A DNA stretch of 64,000 bases from assembly GCF_007992195.1 (NCBI RefSeq), contig NZ_BJZU01000027.1:55059-119058 (forward strand). The letters are read 5' to 3'. Position 1 is the stretch's first letter, and every line of letters starts with the position of its first letter. The translations under genes were made by a program, and so were the position numbers. Under the pieces are notes generated by a model. That model was not told the origin of the DNA, did no database searches, and was given only the letters and a program-made list of their open reading frames with translations. Below, one piece after another: positions 25,989 through 33,971 of this stretch. Source of the stretch: Methylobacterium oxalidis. GTDB lineage: Bacteria; Pseudomonadota; Alphaproteobacteria; Rhizobiales; Beijerinckiaceae.

Positions 25989-27763
25989 GGCACCACCGCG
26001 TAGGCCGTCAGGTCGAGCCGCTTGCCGCCGTTGATGTTGAAGCCGGAGACCTGCCCCGCCGGGGCGGGCAGCGGCGCCGCGACGGGCGCGGCGGCGGCGA
26101 GGTCGGCCGCGAAGCGCGCCTCGACGAAGACGAGGCGGCAGCCGCCGGCGCGCAGGAAGTCGAGGGCCTGCGCGCCGGAATCCAGCATGGCGAGGTCGGT
26201 CCCGATCAGGAAGACGAGGCTCGGCTCGCGGTAGCCGAGGCTCGCCACCCGCGGGTCCGGGCAGGGCAGGCCGTCGCGGATCGCGGCGAGCCGGCCCGAG
26301 ACCTTGAGGGCCGGCAGGGCGCGCTGGGCGAGGCCGAGCACGGCGGGCGTGAGCAGGCAGGCGGCGAGGATCGCGCCGACGCAGGCGCGCGCCGCCGCGC
26401 CGGGAGGCAGGCCGTGCCGCGCCGTCTCCCCGCGCGTCGGGTCCTGGCGCGCGGGCTCCCGCCGCAGGAGCGTCGCGGCCGCGAGAGCGGCGAGCGCGCA
26501 GGCGCCCAGCAGCGGCGGTAGGGCCGCGAGCGGGAGCGTCCGGCCGAGCTTCCAGCCGGCGGCGAGGAGGCCGAGGGTCAGGCCCGCCGGGATCAGGACG
26601 AGGAGCACGGACGCGGTGATCCGGGCCCCGCGCCGGGTCGCGTCGAGGGCGCCCCGCTCCAGCGCCAGCGCGGTCAGGATCGCCACCGCCGGCATCAGGG
26701 GCAGCACGTAGTGCGGCAGCTTCGTCGGCACGGCCTCGAAGGCGAGCCAGGAGGGCACGATCCAGGCGAGGAGGAAGGCCACGGCGTCGCTGCCGCGCTC
26801 CCGCCACGCGAAGGGCAGGCTCAGCGCCGCGAAGGGGGCGCCCGGCCAGAAGGTCGCGAAGAAGGCGACCGCGTAGGCGCCCGGCGGGCCCCAGTGCTTC
26901 TCCTTGGCGCCCCCGACCTTGCCGAGCATGTCCTGGCCGACCGAGGCGCCGAAGAAGGCGCCGCCGCTCTTCCAGGCGATCGCCAGGAACCAGGGCGCCA
27001 CGATGAGCAGGGCGAGGAGGAGGCCGGGGCCCGGCCGCAGCGCGAGGAGCCAGCGCCCGGAGCGCGCCCGCCACCCGAGGACCAGGGCGGCGAACCCGAC
27101 GAACATCGGCACCATCGGCCCCTTGACCAGGATGCCGAGGGCGAGGCCGAGCCAGAAGGCCAGGAAGGCGCCGCGCCCGAGCCCCGCCCCGTCCCGCCGC
27201 AGCCAGGCGCGGGCGAGCGCCCCGAAGGACGCGGTGGCGCAGGCGGCGAGCACCGCGTCGGTCTTGGCGAGGTGCGCCTCGGCCGCGAGCATCAGGCAGG
27301 CGCCGTAGAGGGCGGCGGCGAGGAAGGCGCCGCGGCGCGCCAGGAAGGCGAGCGCCGCCCAGTAGGCGAGCAGCACGGAGGCCGCGGCGCCGAAGAGCGA
27401 GGGCAGCCGGTAGAGGCCGATGGCGGTGCGGGCGCCGGGCACGCCCAGGGCCTCGCCCGCGGCCACGCAAGCCGCTTGCAGCCAGTAGATCCCCACCGGC
27501 TTCTTGTGGCGCGCCTCGGCCTGGAAGCGGATGTCGACGAGGTCGCCCGTCTCCAGCATCTGCTTCGAGGCCTGGGCGAAGCGCGGCTCGTCCCGGTCCA
27601 TCGGCTGCAGGGAGGTCAGGCCCGGCAGGAAGCAGACGAGGCAGAGGGCGAGGAGCAGGGCGCAGGCGTGGCCGTGGCCGCGCTCGGCGACGGCGAGGAT
27701 CCGGTCGGGCAGCGAGGCGGGGAGCGCGCCTCGGGCGACGCGGCCGGCGGAGAGGCTCGTCAT
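25985..27763 (-). CDS. ArnT-like GT83/PMT-family glycosyltransferase, 592 aa
   Basis: A large polytopic membrane protein with about 12-13 helices and a soluble periplasmic C-terminal region. The catalytic loop of the family is visible: LQPMDRDEPRFAQASKQM and VDIRFQAEARHKKPVGIYWL. The DEPRFA/KKP pattern is that of ArnT and RgtA-type transferases, which use undecaprenyl-linked sugars to decorate lipid A or LPS core in the periplasm. First gene of the operon ArnT-like / GT2 / LAB_N / PNPOx. Start ATG 27761-27763 lies within a duplicated start-codon sequence. The sugar cannot be read from sequence; galacturonate or aminoarabinose are both plausible. Confidence 0.88.
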   Translation of the reverse strand: MTSLSAGRVARGALPASLPDRILAVAERGHGHACALLLALCLVCFLPGLTSLQPMDRDEPRFAQASKQMLETGDLVDIRFQAEARHKKPVGIYWLQAACVAAGEALGVPGARTAIGLYRLPSLFGAAASVLLAYWAALAFLARRGAFLAAALYGACLMLAAEAHLAKTDAVLAACATASFGALARAWLRRDGAGLGRGAFLAFWLGLALGILVKGPMVPMFVGFAALVLGWRARSGRWLLALRPGPGLLLALLIVAPWFLAIAWKSGGAFFGASVGQDMLGKVGGAKEKHWGPPGAYAVAFFATFWPGAPFAALSLPFAWRERGSDAVAFLLAWIVPSWLAFEAVPTKLPHYVLPLMPAVAILTALALERGALDATRRGARITASVLLVLIPAGLTLGLLAAGWKLGRTLPLAALPPLLGACALAALAAATLLRREPARQDPTRGETARHGLPPGAAARACVGAILAACLLTPAVLGLAQRALPALKVSGRLAAIRDGLPCPDPRVASLGYREPSLVFLIGTDLAMLDSGAQALDFLRAGGCRLVFVEARFAADLAAAAPVAAPLPAPAGQVSGFNINGGKRLDLTAYAVVP

Positions 27764-27777
27764 GAGAGGCTCGTCAT
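27760..27777 (-). promoter_or_regulatory. Five-codon upstream ORF (MTSLS) overlapping the ArnT-like start
   Basis: A 14-bp tandem duplication at the start of the ArnT-like gene copies its first codons. The upstream copy reads ATG ACG AGC CTC TCA TGA, and its stop overlaps the true start codon as ATGA. Ribosomes ending on the mini-cistron could reinitiate directly on the main gene. Confidence 0.55.
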
Positions 27778-28021
27778 GCGCGTCTCGCCCTGCGCGTCTC
27801 GTGAGGGCGCCCTTCGCGGGCGGCCCGTCGGGGCTCCCCGCGGGCCGCAAACCCCGTCGGCCAGGGGCGATCGCGGGAGCGGCCCCGGACCGGCGGCCGT
27901 GTCGGTGATCCGGCCCGGAATGTCAAATGCGCGCGCGAACGGGCTTGCCCCGCGCGCCGCCCCGCCCGAGACTTCGCCGGCGAAGGCGGGGCGGGGTGCG
28001 CTTGCCGGAGGATCTCGGGAC

Positions 28022-28717
28022 ATGACGCTGCGGATCGGCCTCCTCGTCTTCCCGGGCGTCCAGCAGCTCGACCTGACCGGCCCCTACGAGGTGTTCGCCT
28101 CGCTGCCCGGGGCGGAGATGCACCTCGTCGCGGCCGATCTCGCGCCCGTGCGCAGCACCACCGGCCTCGTCCTGACGCCGACGACGCGGCTCGACGCGTG
28201 CCCGGCCCTCGACGTGGTCTGCGTGCCCGGAGGCGCCGGGGTCAACGCCCTGATGCGCGACGAGGCCACCCTCGCCTTCCTGCGCCGGCAGGCGGAGACC
28301 GCGCGCCATCTCACCTCCGTCTGCACCGGCGCGCTGGTGCTCGGGGCGGCGGGACTGCTGCGGGGCCGGCGGGCGACGACGCACTGGGCGGCGCACGACC
28401 TGCTGCCGGCCTTCGGGGCGATCCCCGTGCGCGAGCGCGTGGTGCGCGACGGCGCGCTCCTCACCGGCGGCGGCGTCACCGCGGGCATCGACTTCGCCCT
28501 GGCGCTCGCGGCGGAGATCGCCGGCACCGGGACGGCGCAGGGCGTGCAGCTCGCCCTCGAATACGCGCCCGCCCCGCCCTTCGCGGCGGGGCACCCGGAC
28601 GAGGCGCCGGCCGAGGCGCTCGCGGCGGCGCGCGGCCGCCTCGGGGCGAGCCGGCGCGAGCGCGAGCGGATCGTGGCCGAGATCACCGGCGCCCCGGTGC
28701 CGCGGGCGGAGTGGTGA
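28022..28717 (+). CDS. DJ-1/PfpI-family protein, isonitrile-hydratase-like, 231 aa
   Basis: The nucleophile-elbow cysteine is C101 in SVCTGALVLGAAGLL, the same position as Cys101 of Pseudomonas isonitrile hydratase (InhA). The N-terminal RIGLLVFPGVQQLDLTGPYE and the segment GLLRGRRATTHWAAHDLL also match. InhA hydrates isonitriles to N-substituted formamides; related proteins act as sensors or other hydratases, so the activity is likely but unproven. No DNA-binding domain is fused at the C-terminus, which rules out a GlxA-type regulator. Start ATG 28022. Cytoplasmic. Confidence 0.85.
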   Translation: MTLRIGLLVFPGVQQLDLTGPYEVFASLPGAEMHLVAADLAPVRSTTGLVLTPTTRLDACPALDVVCVPGGAGVNALMRDEATLAFLRRQAETARHLTSVCTGALVLGAAGLLRGRRATTHWAAHDLLPAFGAIPVRERVVRDGALLTGGGVTAGIDFALALAAEIAGTGTAQGVQLALEYAPAPPFAAGHPDEAPAEALAAARGRLGASRRERERIVAEITGAPVPRAEW

Positions 28718-28808
28718 GGGGCCGGGGCCCCGACCGCGCCTCGACCGCACGCCCGATTGAGATCGGGCCCGCCCGCACGGTATCGTGAGGGCGGGAGAGA
28801 GAGACGCC

Positions 28809-30467
28809 ATGACCACCCAAACGACGACCACCGAGCCGGCCGCCGGCACGATCTACGACCGGGACCTCGACCGGAACCCGGCCAACTTCCAGCCCCTGAC
28901 GCCGCTGAGCTACCTCGACCGGGCCGCCCGCGTCTTCCCCGACCGCGTGGCGGTGATCCACGGGCCGCTCCGGCGCAGCTACGCCGAGCTCTACGCCCGC
29001 AGCCGCCGCCTCGCCTCGGCGCTGAAGGCGCGCGGCATCGGGCGCGGCGACACCGTGGCGGCGCTGCTCTCGAACACGCCCGAGATGATCGAGTGCCACT
29101 ACGGCGTGCCGATGACGGGGGCGGTGCTCAACACCCTCAACACACGCCTCGACGCGGGCGCGCTGGCCTTCTGCCTCGACCACGGCGAGGCCAGGATCCT
29201 GATCACCGACCGCGAGTTCTCGAAGACCGCCGGGCCGGCGCTGGAGCGGGCGGGGGTGAAGCCCCTCGTCATCGACGTCGACGACCCGGAGTACCGGGGC
29301 GAGGGCACGGCGCTCGGCAGCCTCGGCTACGAGGATTTCCTGAGCGGGGGCGACCCCGAGCACGACTGGACCATGCCCGGCGACGAGTGGGACGCGATCT
29401 CGCTCAACTACACCTCGGGCACCACGGGCGACCCGAAGGGCGTGGTCTACCACCACCGCGGCGCGGCGCTGCTGTCGCTCGGCAACGTCATCACGGGGGC
29501 GATGTACGGGCACCCCGTCTATCTCTGGACGCTGCCGATGTTCCACTGCAACGGTTGGTGCTTCCCCTGGACCCTCTCGGTGGTGGCGGGCACCCATGTC
29601 TGCCTGCGGCAGGTGCGCGCCGGGGCCATGTACCAGGCGCTGGCCGAGCATCGCGTCACGCACCTGTGCGGCGCGCCGATCGTGATGCAGCTCCTCCTCA
29701 ACGCGCCCGAATCCGAGCGGCGCCCCCTGCCCCGGCGGGTCTCCTTCATGACGGCGGCCGCGCCCCCGCCCCAGGCGGTGCTGGCCGCGATGGGCGAGGC
29801 GGGCTTCGACGTGACCCACCTCTACGGGCTGACCGAGACCTACGGCCCGGCCGTCGTGAACGCGTGGCACGAGGAGTGGGACGCGCTCGACCCGGACGCG
29901 CGCGCCGCCCGGATGGCCCGCCAGGGCGTGCGCTACCCCGTCCTCGAGGGCTTCGACGTGCGCGACCCCGACACGATGCAATCCGTGCCGGCCGACGGGG
30001 AGACGATGGGCGAGGCCATGTTCCGCGGCAACGTCGTGATGCGCGGCTACCTGAAGAACCCGAAGGCGACGCAGGCCGCCTTCGCGGGCGGCTGGTTCCG
30101 CTCGGGCGATCTCGGGGTGAAGCACCCGGACGGCTACATCCAGCTGAAGGACCGCTCGAAGGACATCATCATCTCGGGCGGCGAGAACATCTCGTCGATC
30201 GAGGTGGAGGACGCGCTCTTCAAGCACCCGGCGGTGGCCGCGGCCGCCGTCGTCGCCAAGCCGGACGAGAAGTGGGGCGAGACCCCGGTCGCCTTCGTGG
30301 AGCTGAAGGAGGGCCGGTCGGTGGAGCCCGACGCCCTCGTCGCGTGGTGCCGCGAGCGCCTCGCCCCCTACAAGCTGCCCCGCCAGATCGTGTTCGGCGA
30401 ATTGCCCAAGACCTCCACCGGCAAGGTGCAGAAGTACATCCTGCGCGAGCGGGCGAAGGAGGGCTGA
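28809..30467 (+). CDS. Acyl-CoA synthetase (AMP-forming), medium/long-chain type, 552 aa
   Basis: ANL superfamily with the P-loop YTSGTTGDPKG at residues 201-211, the ATP/acyl-adenylate motif YGLTETYGP and the hinge GWFRSGDLGVKHPDGYIQLKD (split here as GWFRSGDLG and YIQLKD). The catalytic lysine is K539 in TSTGKVQKYIL. It activates a carboxylic acid as adenylate and forms the CoA thioester. Strong resemblance to methylmercaptopropionyl-CoA/fatty-acyl ligases of the same clade makes the exact acid uncertain. Start ATG 28809 with GGGAGAGAG upstream is better than ATG 28785. It follows the DJ-1 gene by 91 bp on the same strand. Confidence 0.9.
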   Translation: MTTQTTTTEPAAGTIYDRDLDRNPANFQPLTPLSYLDRAARVFPDRVAVIHGPLRRSYAELYARSRRLASALKARGIGRGDTVAALLSNTPEMIECHYGVPMTGAVLNTLNTRLDAGALAFCLDHGEARILITDREFSKTAGPALERAGVKPLVIDVDDPEYRGEGTALGSLGYEDFLSGGDPEHDWTMPGDEWDAISLNYTSGTTGDPKGVVYHHRGAALLSLGNVITGAMYGHPVYLWTLPMFHCNGWCFPWTLSVVAGTHVCLRQVRAGAMYQALAEHRVTHLCGAPIVMQLLLNAPESERRPLPRRVSFMTAAAPPPQAVLAAMGEAGFDVTHLYGLTETYGPAVVNAWHEEWDALDPDARAARMARQGVRYPVLEGFDVRDPDTMQSVPADGETMGEAMFRGNVVMRGYLKNPKATQAAFAGGWFRSGDLGVKHPDGYIQLKDRSKDIIISGGENISSIEVEDALFKHPAVAAAAVVAKPDEKWGETPVAFVELKEGRSVEPDALVAWCRERLAPYKLPRQIVFGELPKTSTGKVQKYILRERAKEG

Positions 30468-30486
30468 GCGCCGGCGCCCCCGGCCT

Positions 30487-30849
30487 TCAGCCCACCCCGA
30501 GGCGGCGGGCGGCCTGGACGATGGCGGAGGGGCGGTAGGGCTTCATGACGAGGAGGCTGTCGGGCACCTGCCGGGGCTCCTCGGCGCTGTAGCCCGTCAC
30601 GTAGATCACCGGAAGGCCGGGCTGCAGGGCGCGGGCGTGCTCGGCCACGGCCCAGCCGTCGAGGTCGCCGGGCAGGCGGATGTCGGTGAACAGGAGGTCG
30701 ATCGGCAGGCGCGCGGCCAGGATCGCCGCGGCCGCCTCGCCGGTGAGCGCGGTCACGACCTCGTAGCCCGCCTCCTCCAATTCGGCGGCGACGACCTCGA
30801 TCAGCATGGTCTCGTCCTCGACGACGAGGATCCTCGGCCGCTCCGTCAT
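30487..30849 (-). CDS. Single-domain response regulator, 120 aa
   Basis: A stand-alone receiver: acidic pair ED at 11-12 (ILVVEDETML), phospho-acceptor D56 in LLFTDIRLPGDLDGW, Thr in VIYVTGYS, and Lys in VMKPYRP. It has no output domain, so it acts as a phosphate sink or by protein contact (CheY-like/DivK-like). The gene starts 13 bp after the stop of the ethylene-receptor-like kinase on the same strand and is almost certainly its partner. Start ATG 30847-30849 was preferred over a second ATG four codons upstream because it follows the common MTERPRILVVEDE pattern. Confidence 0.92.
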   Translation of the reverse strand: MTERPRILVVEDETMLIEVVAAELEEAGYEVVTALTGEAAAAILAARLPIDLLFTDIRLPGDLDGWAVAEHARALQPGLPVIYVTGYSAEEPRQVPDSLLVMKPYRPSAIVQAARRLGVG

Positions 30850-30862
30850 GCGCGCCCCCACC

Positions 30863-32140
30863 TCAGGTTGCCGCCCAGGACAGGCCGCCCGGGAGCGCGG
30901 CCGGCGTCTCGGCCGGCTTCCCGGCCTGCACCGGAGCGGGCGCGGGCCGCGCGGGGAACAGGAGCCGCACGGTGGTGCCGCCCTGCGGCCCGATCACGAT
31001 GACGGCGCTGCCGCCCGATTGCTGGGTGAAGCCGAAGACCTGGCTGAGGCCGAGCCCGGTGCCCTGGCCGAGGGGCTTCGTGGTGAAGAACGGCTCGAAG
31101 GCGCGGGCGGCGACCTCCGGCGACATGCCGGCGCCGGTGTCCCGCACCTCGACGACGAGCCCCTCCGCCGCCGGCCCCCCCGCGAGGCCCGCCCCCTCCT
31201 CCGGCCGCAGGGCCCGCGTCGCCAGGGTGAGGACGCCGCCCTTGGGCATCGCGTCGCGGGCGTTGACGGCGAGGTTGAGGATCGCGTTCTCGAACTGGTT
31301 CGGGTCGATGTGGACCGGCGGCAGGCCGGGGGCGAGGTCCGTCTCCAGGCGGATCTGCCGGCCGATCGTGCCGCGCAGGAGCTCGGCGAAGGCGCCGATC
31401 AGGCCGTTCACGTCGCTGTTCACGGGCGAGAGCGGCTGCTTGCGGGCAAACGCCAGGAGCTTGTGGGTCACGGCCGCGGCGCGCTCGGCGCCCGTCATCG
31501 CGTCGCGAACGGGGGCGAGCAGCGGGTGGTCCGGGGCCAGGCGGCGCTCCACCCGCTCGAGATTGGCCAGGACCACGTTGAGCAGGTTGTTGAAGTCGTG
31601 CGCGACGCCCCCCGTGAGCTGGCCGATCGCCTCCATCTTCTGCGACTGGCGCAGCAGCGCCTCCGTGCGCTGCTGCTCGGCGGTGGCCTGCTCCAGGGCG
31701 GCGAGCGCCCGGTCGCGCTCCAGGATGCGGGCCTGCAGCTCCTCGTTGGCGCGGCGCAGCTGCGTCGGCGAGGGCAGCGCCAAAGCCTGCGGCAGGAGCT
31801 TCCACAGGGCGATGGCGGTGGCGACGGAGGCCAGCGCCGTCACCGCCTTGACCAGGGCCTCGACCCCGTAATCGGGCACCCACAGGGTCCAGATCGCGAG
31901 CAGGTGCGTCGCCCCGCAGGCCGTGATGAAGACCGCGAAGGACCAGAACATCCAGCCGAACACCACGTCGGGGCGGCGGGAGACGAAGGTGGCGAGCGCG
32001 CCGGGAATCGAGAAATAGGCGAGCGCGATCAGCGTGTCGGAGACGACGTGTGTCCAGATCAGCTCCGGGCGCCAGAGCAGGCAGATGCCGTGCGGCGCGA
32101 GGCTGTCCACCTCCCAGAGCTTGCGCAGGAACTCGATCAC
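30863..32140 (-). CDS. Histidine kinase with ethylene-receptor-like membrane domain, 425 aa
   Basis: Residues 27-120 hold three membrane helices matching the ethylene-binding domain of plant ETR1. D35, Y42, P46, I72, C75 and H79 fall at the same mutual spacings as ETR1 D25, Y32, P36, I62, C65 and H69; the last two bind Cu(I) (ITACGATHLLAIWTLW). A coiled coil (125-165) leads to HisKA with H181 in GGVAHDFNNLLN and a HATPase (NLAVNARDAMPKGG, DTGAGM, GQGTGLGLSQ). GTG 32138-32140 after GGGGGG is the start; ATG 32173 would add 11 residues. The response regulator lies just downstream. Bacterial homologues bind ethylene or sense copper/light; the ligand here is untested. Confidence 0.88.
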   Translation of the reverse strand: MIEFLRKLWEVDSLAPHGICLLWRPELIWTHVVSDTLIALAYFSIPGALATFVSRRPDVVFGWMFWSFAVFITACGATHLLAIWTLWVPDYGVEALVKAVTALASVATAIALWKLLPQALALPSPTQLRRANEELQARILERDRALAALEQATAEQQRTEALLRQSQKMEAIGQLTGGVAHDFNNLLNVVLANLERVERRLAPDHPLLAPVRDAMTGAERAAAVTHKLLAFARKQPLSPVNSDVNGLIGAFAELLRGTIGRQIRLETDLAPGLPPVHIDPNQFENAILNLAVNARDAMPKGGVLTLATRALRPEEGAGLAGGPAAEGLVVEVRDTGAGMSPEVAARAFEPFFTTKPLGQGTGLGLSQVFGFTQQSGGSAVIVIGPQGGTTVRLLFPARPAPAPVQAGKPAETPAALPGGLSWAAT

Positions 32141-32471
32141 GAGACCCCCCTGTCGGTGAAGAGCAGCGCTCAAGAATCGGAACGTTCATAGGGTACGAAG
32201 CGGAAGCACAAGGCAATGCTCCACGTGCATCGGCTGAGGCTCTTGGCTCGGCCGAGCGGGCAGGACTGATGCGTTTCTGAGGCCGCGCCGGATCCGCCCG
32301 GCCGAATACGTTCGCGCAGGCGTGGCGCCCGGGCGCCGGGCCGCCGGACGGCGGCGGCGCGCCGATCCCGGATGCGACCGCAGGTGGTGACATCGGCCGC
32401 TCCGGCGTGGCACAAGCTCGGCCGTTCCCGAGGGCCCGCGGCCCGCGATCGAGAGAGGTCCGAGACGCCCG
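32141..32471. other. Intergenic region between kinase and small coiled-coil gene
   Basis: A 331-bp divergent gap. It contains an A/T-richer part (about 32170-32230) likely to hold the kinase promoter. GGAAC at 32179 is followed after 17 bp by CGGA rather than CGTT, so it only half resembles an EcfG promoter. No gene seen. Confidence 0.35.
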
Positions 32472-32753
32472 ATGAGCGCCCGCACACACACGCTGCTCGC
32501 CCTCCTCTCCCGCGTGGTCGACCACGTCCGCGCCGCCAACACCCGCGCCGAGCGGGCCGAGGCCGAGGCGCGCGCGGCCGAGGCGAGCGCGCGCCGGCTG
32601 CGGGAGGAGCTCGCCGCGCAGGCGCGCGCCTGCCAGGCGGCCGAGGCCCGCGCGGTCGAGGCGGAGCTGCGCATCTGCCAGGCCGCCGAGGCGCTGGGCT
32701 TCGGGGCCGCGGGCGGTGCGCCGCCGGCCGAGACGCCCGCGCGGCTGCACTGA
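32472..32753 (+). CDS. Small coiled-coil protein, 93 aa
   Basis: MSARTHTLLALLSRVVDHVR is followed by an unbroken helix of Ala, Glu and Arg (AERAEAEARAAEASARRLRE and onward), with heptad character to about residue 75, and a Gly/Pro-rich end. The product should form a dimeric coiled coil in the cytoplasm. Two cysteines (RACQAAEAR, RICQAAEAL) fall within a 20-residue repeat of the motif CQAAEA. GAGAGAGG lies about 15 bases upstream of ATG 32472. No family recognised; Ala/Glu/Arg composition is also favoured by GC-rich chance frames, which limits confidence. Confidence 0.6.
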   Translation: MSARTHTLLALLSRVVDHVRAANTRAERAEAEARAAEASARRLREELAAQARACQAAEARAVEAELRICQAAEALGFGAAGGAPPAETPARLH

Positions 32754-33158
32754 GACGGGCCCACCCCCCGGGCGCCGGCAGCGCGGGGCCGGCGCATCCG
32801 GGTCTAAGCCTTTATTCCCCTGGCCGGGGCACGGGCGCGGGTGTTTCCTGACCTTCGAGACCCGCGCGGGAGTCGCCGGCCGGCGCGGTTTTCGGGCCCG
32901 GCAGTGCGGGCGGGGCGAACCCGCACGCCCGCACCGCCGGACTTCCCGCACCGCCGGACTTCCCGCACCGCCGGACTTCCCGCGGCCCCGGCCATCCTCA
33001 CCCCGCCATCGCCGCGCCCGCTCCCCCTGAGCCCGCCCCTAGGCCGGGGCGGGCCGAGCCTCTATAAGCCTCTGCCCGCCATGCCCTGCCCCCGGGCGCT
33101 TCCCCCGGCGGAGCGGCGGCGGCGGCGGCGCGAGCCCGCGGAGGCCCTCGGACAGCCC
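32754..33158. other. Intergenic region with tandem repeats upstream of the GT2 gene
   Basis: About 400 bp upstream of the glycosyltransferase gene with no convincing coding frame. It holds a threefold 17-bp tandem repeat (32930-32980) and G/C-rich dyads. An in-frame ATG at 33081 would place part of it inside the GT gene. Confidence 0.4.
32930..32980. repeat. Three perfect 17-bp tandem repeats
   Basis: CGCACCGCCGGACTTCC occurs three times head to tail without mismatch (32930-32946, 32947-32963, 32964-32980). Seventeen is not a multiple of three, which agrees with a noncoding location upstream of the glycosyltransferase gene. Confidence 0.9.
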
Positions 33159-33950
33159 ATGCACGCGCCCACGCGGCCGGACCGCGAACTTCCCGTCGCC
33201 GTCTCCTGCACGATCATCGCCAAGAACGAGGCCGACCGGATCGGGCGCTGCATCGAGAGCGTGCGGGGCATCGCGCGCGAGGTCGTCGTGATCGATTCGG
33301 GCAGCACCGACGACACCGTGGCGCTGGCCGGGCGGCTCGGCGCCGTCTGCCGCTTCAACCCCTGGACCGGCTACGGCCAGCAGAAGCGCTTCGCCGAGGA
33401 CGCGGCCGCCCACGACTGGGTGCTCAACCTCGACGCCGACGAGTGGCTGCCGGAGCCCGTGCGCGCCGAGCTGATCGACCTGCTGTCGCGGCCGATCCCG
33501 CCGGAGATCCACGGCTTCGCCTTCACGATCAAGCACGTCTACCCGGAGCGCGAGCGGCCCCGCCCGCTCGCCGACTACCACACCTACGTGCGGCTCTACG
33601 ACAGGACCCGCTGCCGCTTCCCCGAGAGCAGCGTGTTCGACGAGATCAAGCTCGCGCCGCCCCATCGCGGGCGGATCCGGGCGCCGATCTACCACCAGTC
33701 GATCCGCTCGCTCGGCCATCTGATCGAGAAGAACGCGGCCTACTTCCGGATGCAGGCGCGGGAGATCAGCAAGCCGCGCCTGCCGACGCTGCTGCGGATC
33801 TGCGTCGAGCCGCTCACGATCTTCCTGAAATACTACCTCGTGCGGCGGCACATCACCGGCGGCCTCTACGGCTTCCTCGTCGCCTCGACCATCGCGGGCC
33901 TGCGCACCTACCGCCTCGCCCTGTTCCTGAAGGGCCGCAAGGGGCGCTGA
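33159..33950 (+). CDS. GT2 glycosyltransferase, WaaE/KdtX-like, 263 aa
   Basis: The protein resembles LPS core beta-1,4-glucosyltransferases (WaaE/KdtX). Motifs are VSCTIIAKNEADRIGRCIES, VVVIDSGSTDDT (donor Asp), NPWTGYGQQKRFAEDAAAHD and WVLNLDADEWLPEPVRAELI with its DxD-like DAD. It has no N-terminal membrane segment, but a hydrophobic C-terminal part (LKYYLVRRHITGGLYGFLVA) may bind the membrane. It transfers a hexose from a nucleotide sugar to the inner core on the cytoplasmic face. ATG 33159 is chosen by closeness to the conserved domain; ATG 33081 would add 26 basic residues. It stands alone. Confidence 0.86.
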   Translation: MHAPTRPDRELPVAVSCTIIAKNEADRIGRCIESVRGIAREVVVIDSGSTDDTVALAGRLGAVCRFNPWTGYGQQKRFAEDAAAHDWVLNLDADEWLPEPVRAELIDLLSRPIPPEIHGFAFTIKHVYPERERPRPLADYHTYVRLYDRTRCRFPESSVFDEIKLAPPHRGRIRAPIYHQSIRSLGHLIEKNAAYFRMQAREISKPRLPTLLRICVEPLTIFLKYYLVRRHITGGLYGFLVASTIAGLRTYRLALFLKGRKGR

Positions 33951-33971
33951 ACCCCGGGCGCGCGCCGGGCC

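Noticed and set aside
28022..28717. GlxA/AraC-type transcriptional regulator with DJ-1 domain
   Set aside because: No C-terminal AraC helix-turn-helix is present, and the length fits the enzyme-type members.
32178..32203. A second EcfG promoter (GGAAC upstream of the coiled-coil gene)
   Set aside because: The -10 half reads CGGA, not CGTT, so only half of the consensus is present.
32186..32797. A 203-aa frame opposite the small coiled-coil gene
   Set aside because: Ser/Ala/Arg-rich antisense of a helical protein, no ribosome site, no motif.
32930..32980. CRISPR array
   Set aside because: The three 17-bp units are contiguous with no spacers, so this is a simple tandem repeat. No cas genes occur anywhere in the window.
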